A model generated the notes under the pieces. That model worked only from the letters and a program-made list of their open reading frames with translations, was not told the origin of the DNA and did no database searches. From positions 1 to 15,462 of the forward strand of contig JBKCHQ010000056.1 of assembly GCA_046302715.1 (NCBI GenBank): 15,462 bases of DNA, in the 5' to 3' direction. Position numbers and translations under genes: made by a program. This stretch comes from CAMCXT01 sp046302715 (lineage in GTDB: Bacteria; Bacteroidota; Bacteroidia; M30B66). Of this stretch, positions 13,859-15,462 are shown one piece after another. Each line of letters opens with the position of its first letter. The stretch's first letter is position 1.

Positions 13859-14779
13859 TTAAAAAACGCGGTACTTAATTTCGTTGCCTTTCAACGAAAA
13901 ATCATACCGTAGCATGATTTCATGCGAGCCTCCAACTGTCCCGGCCCAGCCGTTTACAACCTGGTCATAGGCATAACCGCATCTGAAGTTTTTACTGAGC
14001 TTAACATCGGCATAAAATGAAAGTGCATCACCGGTTCTGAAAGCCAGTCCACCGCTTAACAAATCGTTCCAATAAAGCGTTGCATTCAGGTCGAGTTGCA
14101 GGGGAGCGCCACCTACTCCTTTTATCATTGCAGCGGGCTTTAACTTTAATTCAGGCGCAACATCAAACACATAACCTCCATGCAACTGAAACTGCGTTCT
14201 GTAGCGTGCATCTACAAAATCTTTGAACTCACGGTCGGCCAAAATATGGTTTCGCAAATGCGGAAGCGACAATCCTGCAAACCACTTGTCGCTATACCAA
14301 AATACACCGGTCCCAAAATTCAAACTCCATGCATTTATGTTATTGGCGAAGGCGGCATCATAATTTTGGTCGCTAGACGTTAGAAACACGTCATTTAGTG
14401 TGGCGCTGAAATTTCTTAAACCCGACTGGAGTCCAAACGACAGATTAGAGTTTTTTAGCGTAAGCCGGTATGCATAGGTTAGTTGAATATTGTTGGATTG
14501 AATAACCCCGGCTCGATCGTTGGTAAAGGTGAGGCCTAAACCCATATTTTCCTTGGGTAAAGGTCCATGTATCGACATATTGGCGGTTTGAGGGGCTCCA
14601 GGGAATGCCAGCCATTGGCTTCTAAATCCACCAATAGCCTGATAATAATCCAGGGTTCCTGTGTATGCAGGATTTACGAGCATTGAATTATAGTAATACA
14701 ATGTCTTTAGTGGATCTTGCTGTGCGTGGGCACAAAAAATCGACAGCAAAAAAGTGCCGCCTAAAATTACTTTCTTCAT
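13859..14779 (-). CDS. PorP/SprF family type IX secretion system membrane protein
   Basis: A 306-residue protein of the PorP/SprF family, which are outer-membrane beta-barrel-like proteins of Bacteroidetes that help T9SS cargo reach or stay on the surface. I chose the ATG at 14779 because MKKVILGGTFLLSIFCAHAQQ is a standard signal peptide; an ATG at 14794 would add MALRI and overlap the upstream gene by 10 bases. Family marks follow: the early LYYYNSMLVNPAYTGT, then FRSQWLAFPGAPQTANMSIHGP, GLGLTFTNDRAGVIQ, and a long run of alternating strand-like segments. The upstream gene encodes a type-B T9SS cargo and ends five bases before this start. In SprB/SprF-type pairs the PorP-like protein is needed for the cargo encoded beside it, so the same is inferred here. 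Confidence 0.92.
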   Translation of the reverse strand: MKKVILGGTFLLSIFCAHAQQDPLKTLYYYNSMLVNPAYTGTLDYYQAIGGFRSQWLAFPGAPQTANMSIHGPLPKENMGLGLTFTNDRAGVIQSNNIQLTYAYRLTLKNSNLSFGLQSGLRNFSATLNDVFLTSSDQNYDAAFANNINAWSLNFGTGVFWYSDKWFAGLSLPHLRNHILADREFKDFVDARYRTQFQLHGGYVFDVAPELKLKPAAMIKGVGGAPLQLDLNATLYWNDLLSGGLAFRTGDALSFYADVKLSKNFRCGYAYDQVVNGWAGTVGGSHEIMLRYDFSLKGNEIKYRVF

Positions 14780-14784
14780 GATTC

Positions 14785-15462
14785 TTAACGCCATAGTGTA
14801 ATAAAGTCTTTACGGATTTCTACTTCTCCTTCAATTTGCAGCTGATAATAATAGGTTCCCTCGGGAAGCACTTCCCCGAATGGCACCAGTCCCCGATTGG
14901 CTGTTCCATTCCAGTCGTTCTGATAATTATCGGCCTGATAGACCATTTGCCCCCATCGATTTCGAATTTCGAGTTGCGCCGCTCTGCCGTTTAGATTCTC
15001 AATTTGGAAAAAGTCGAAATTGCCGTCGCCATTGGGCGAAAATCCTTTGGGCACTACTACCTCCGTATTTCGGCATTCGGGCGAATCGGCGCCTAAAACG
15101 GTGATGTTGATCGTATCGCGTGCCGCGCAATCTCCGTTTGTTGCAATTACTTCAAGTTGATTTTGCCCCCTTGCTAAGCCCGTTAACTTGGGAGCATTTG
15201 TTTGATCGCCCGAAATTAATGCAGCACCGCTTATGATGTTCCATTGCAATTGTGCTCCCTGACTAAAGTTATTGGTTAACACGAGCGGTTGTTGATTTTC
15301 GCAAATTGTGGTGTCACCGAGTAAATTTATAAATGGAGGTTCTGTTGTGGTAATCAATACCGTATCCGAAGAGCGGCAAACACCAGTGGAGATAGTCCAT
15401 ATCAAAGTATCTGTTCCAAACGTCGATGCTACAAATGAGGTCGCTGGATCGCTGGAATCCAG
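14785..15462 (-). CDS. Secreted repeat protein with T9SS type-B (gliding motility-associated) C-terminal domain, 5' partial
   Basis: These are the last 225 residues of a larger secreted or surface protein; the frame stays open to the window end, and the TTG at 15405 is an internal Leu rather than a start. Two Ig/PKD-like beta modules are visible. They share a pattern of Trp or Leu, a Gly-x-Cys element and Asp-Thr-Val/Ile: WTISTGVCRSSDTVLIT and, further on, VIATNGDCAARDTINITV. After a Cys-containing linker comes the CHU_C/type-B sorting domain: VPKGFSPNGDGNFDFFQI, then LEIRNRWGQMVYQ, DWNG, LPEGTYYYQLQ, and the final KDFITLWR. This domain directs export by the type IX system and surface attachment. 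The PorP/SprF-like gene follows immediately. The ligand or role of the passenger cannot be told from this fragment. Confidence 0.92.
   Translation of the reverse strand: MDSSDPATSFVASTFGTDTLIWTISTGVCRSSDTVLITTTEPPFINLLGDTTICENQQPLVLTNNFSQGAQLQWNIISGAALISGDQTNAPKLTGLARGQNQLEVIATNGDCAARDTINITVLGADSPECRNTEVVVPKGFSPNGDGNFDFFQIENLNGRAAQLEIRNRWGQMVYQADNYQNDWNGTANRGLVPFGEVLPEGTYYYQLQIEGEVEIRKDFITLWR

Noticed and set aside
14785..15405. A complete 206-residue T9SS protein starting at 15405
   Set aside because: The codon there is TTG inside a beta module (GTDTLIWTIS), and the frame remains open to the window end.
1..15462. CRISPR arrays, tRNA genes, insertion sequences, phage, toxin-antitoxin or defence genes
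   Set aside because: No spaced repeat array, cloverleaf, transposase, integrase or defence-type domain was found; intergenic gaps are all under about 155 bases.

Overview
The window is a stretch of a Bacteroidota (Bacteroidetes) chromosome. Five things point there independently: a type IX secretion (T9SS) type-B cargo C-terminus followed by a PorP/SprF-like partner, a DUF5723 outer-membrane protein, a DUF4286 protein joined to rsmA, an RprX/RprY-like two-component pair, and starts without clear Shine-Dalgarno sequences. Complex I, T9SS and gliding-type proteins suggest an environmental, respiring lineage rather than a gut Bacteroides. I cannot name the genus. Coding density is very high: no gene-free stretch exceeds about 155 bases, and I see no tRNA, rRNA, CRISPR array, insertion sequence or phage gene.

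Region 1 (1-6199, plus strand): the 3' part of a GlcD-family FAD-linked oxidase; a DUF5723 putative outer-membrane beta-barrel with an odd Lys/Gly/Arg-rich tail; then a tight cluster of a small DUF4286 protein, rsmA (16S rRNA dimethyladenosine transferase), an RprX-like histidine kinase and an RprY-like response regulator. The first two junctions of that cluster overlap by 10 and 8 bases, so co-translation is likely.

Region 2 (6213-8082): an MFS transporter on the minus strand, ending almost against the response regulator, and recX on the plus strand. Their 139-base divergent intergenic region carries a 10-bp-arm inverted repeat. recX and nuoN converge and share the four bases TTAA for their two stop codons.

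Region 3 (8079-13716, minus strand): nuoJ-K-L-M-N, the membrane proton-pumping half of respiratory complex I, in the usual order and tightly packed. nuoA-I, which normally precede nuoJ, are not there. Instead a T9SS cargo/PorP pair lies upstream, so the nuo locus is split or rearranged, and nuoJ has its own leader with an inverted repeat.

Region 4 (13859-15462, minus strand): a PorP/SprF-like T9SS membrane protein, preceded by the C-terminal part of a secreted repeat protein that ends in a gliding-motility/T9SS type-B sorting domain and runs off the window end.

I looked for a new system and did not find a convincing one. The window is mostly housekeeping. The points worth a second look are the split nuo locus, the two inverted repeats, the near-perfect 23-bp repeat in the DUF4286 gene, the basic tail on the DUF5723 protein and the rsmA-rprXY coupling.
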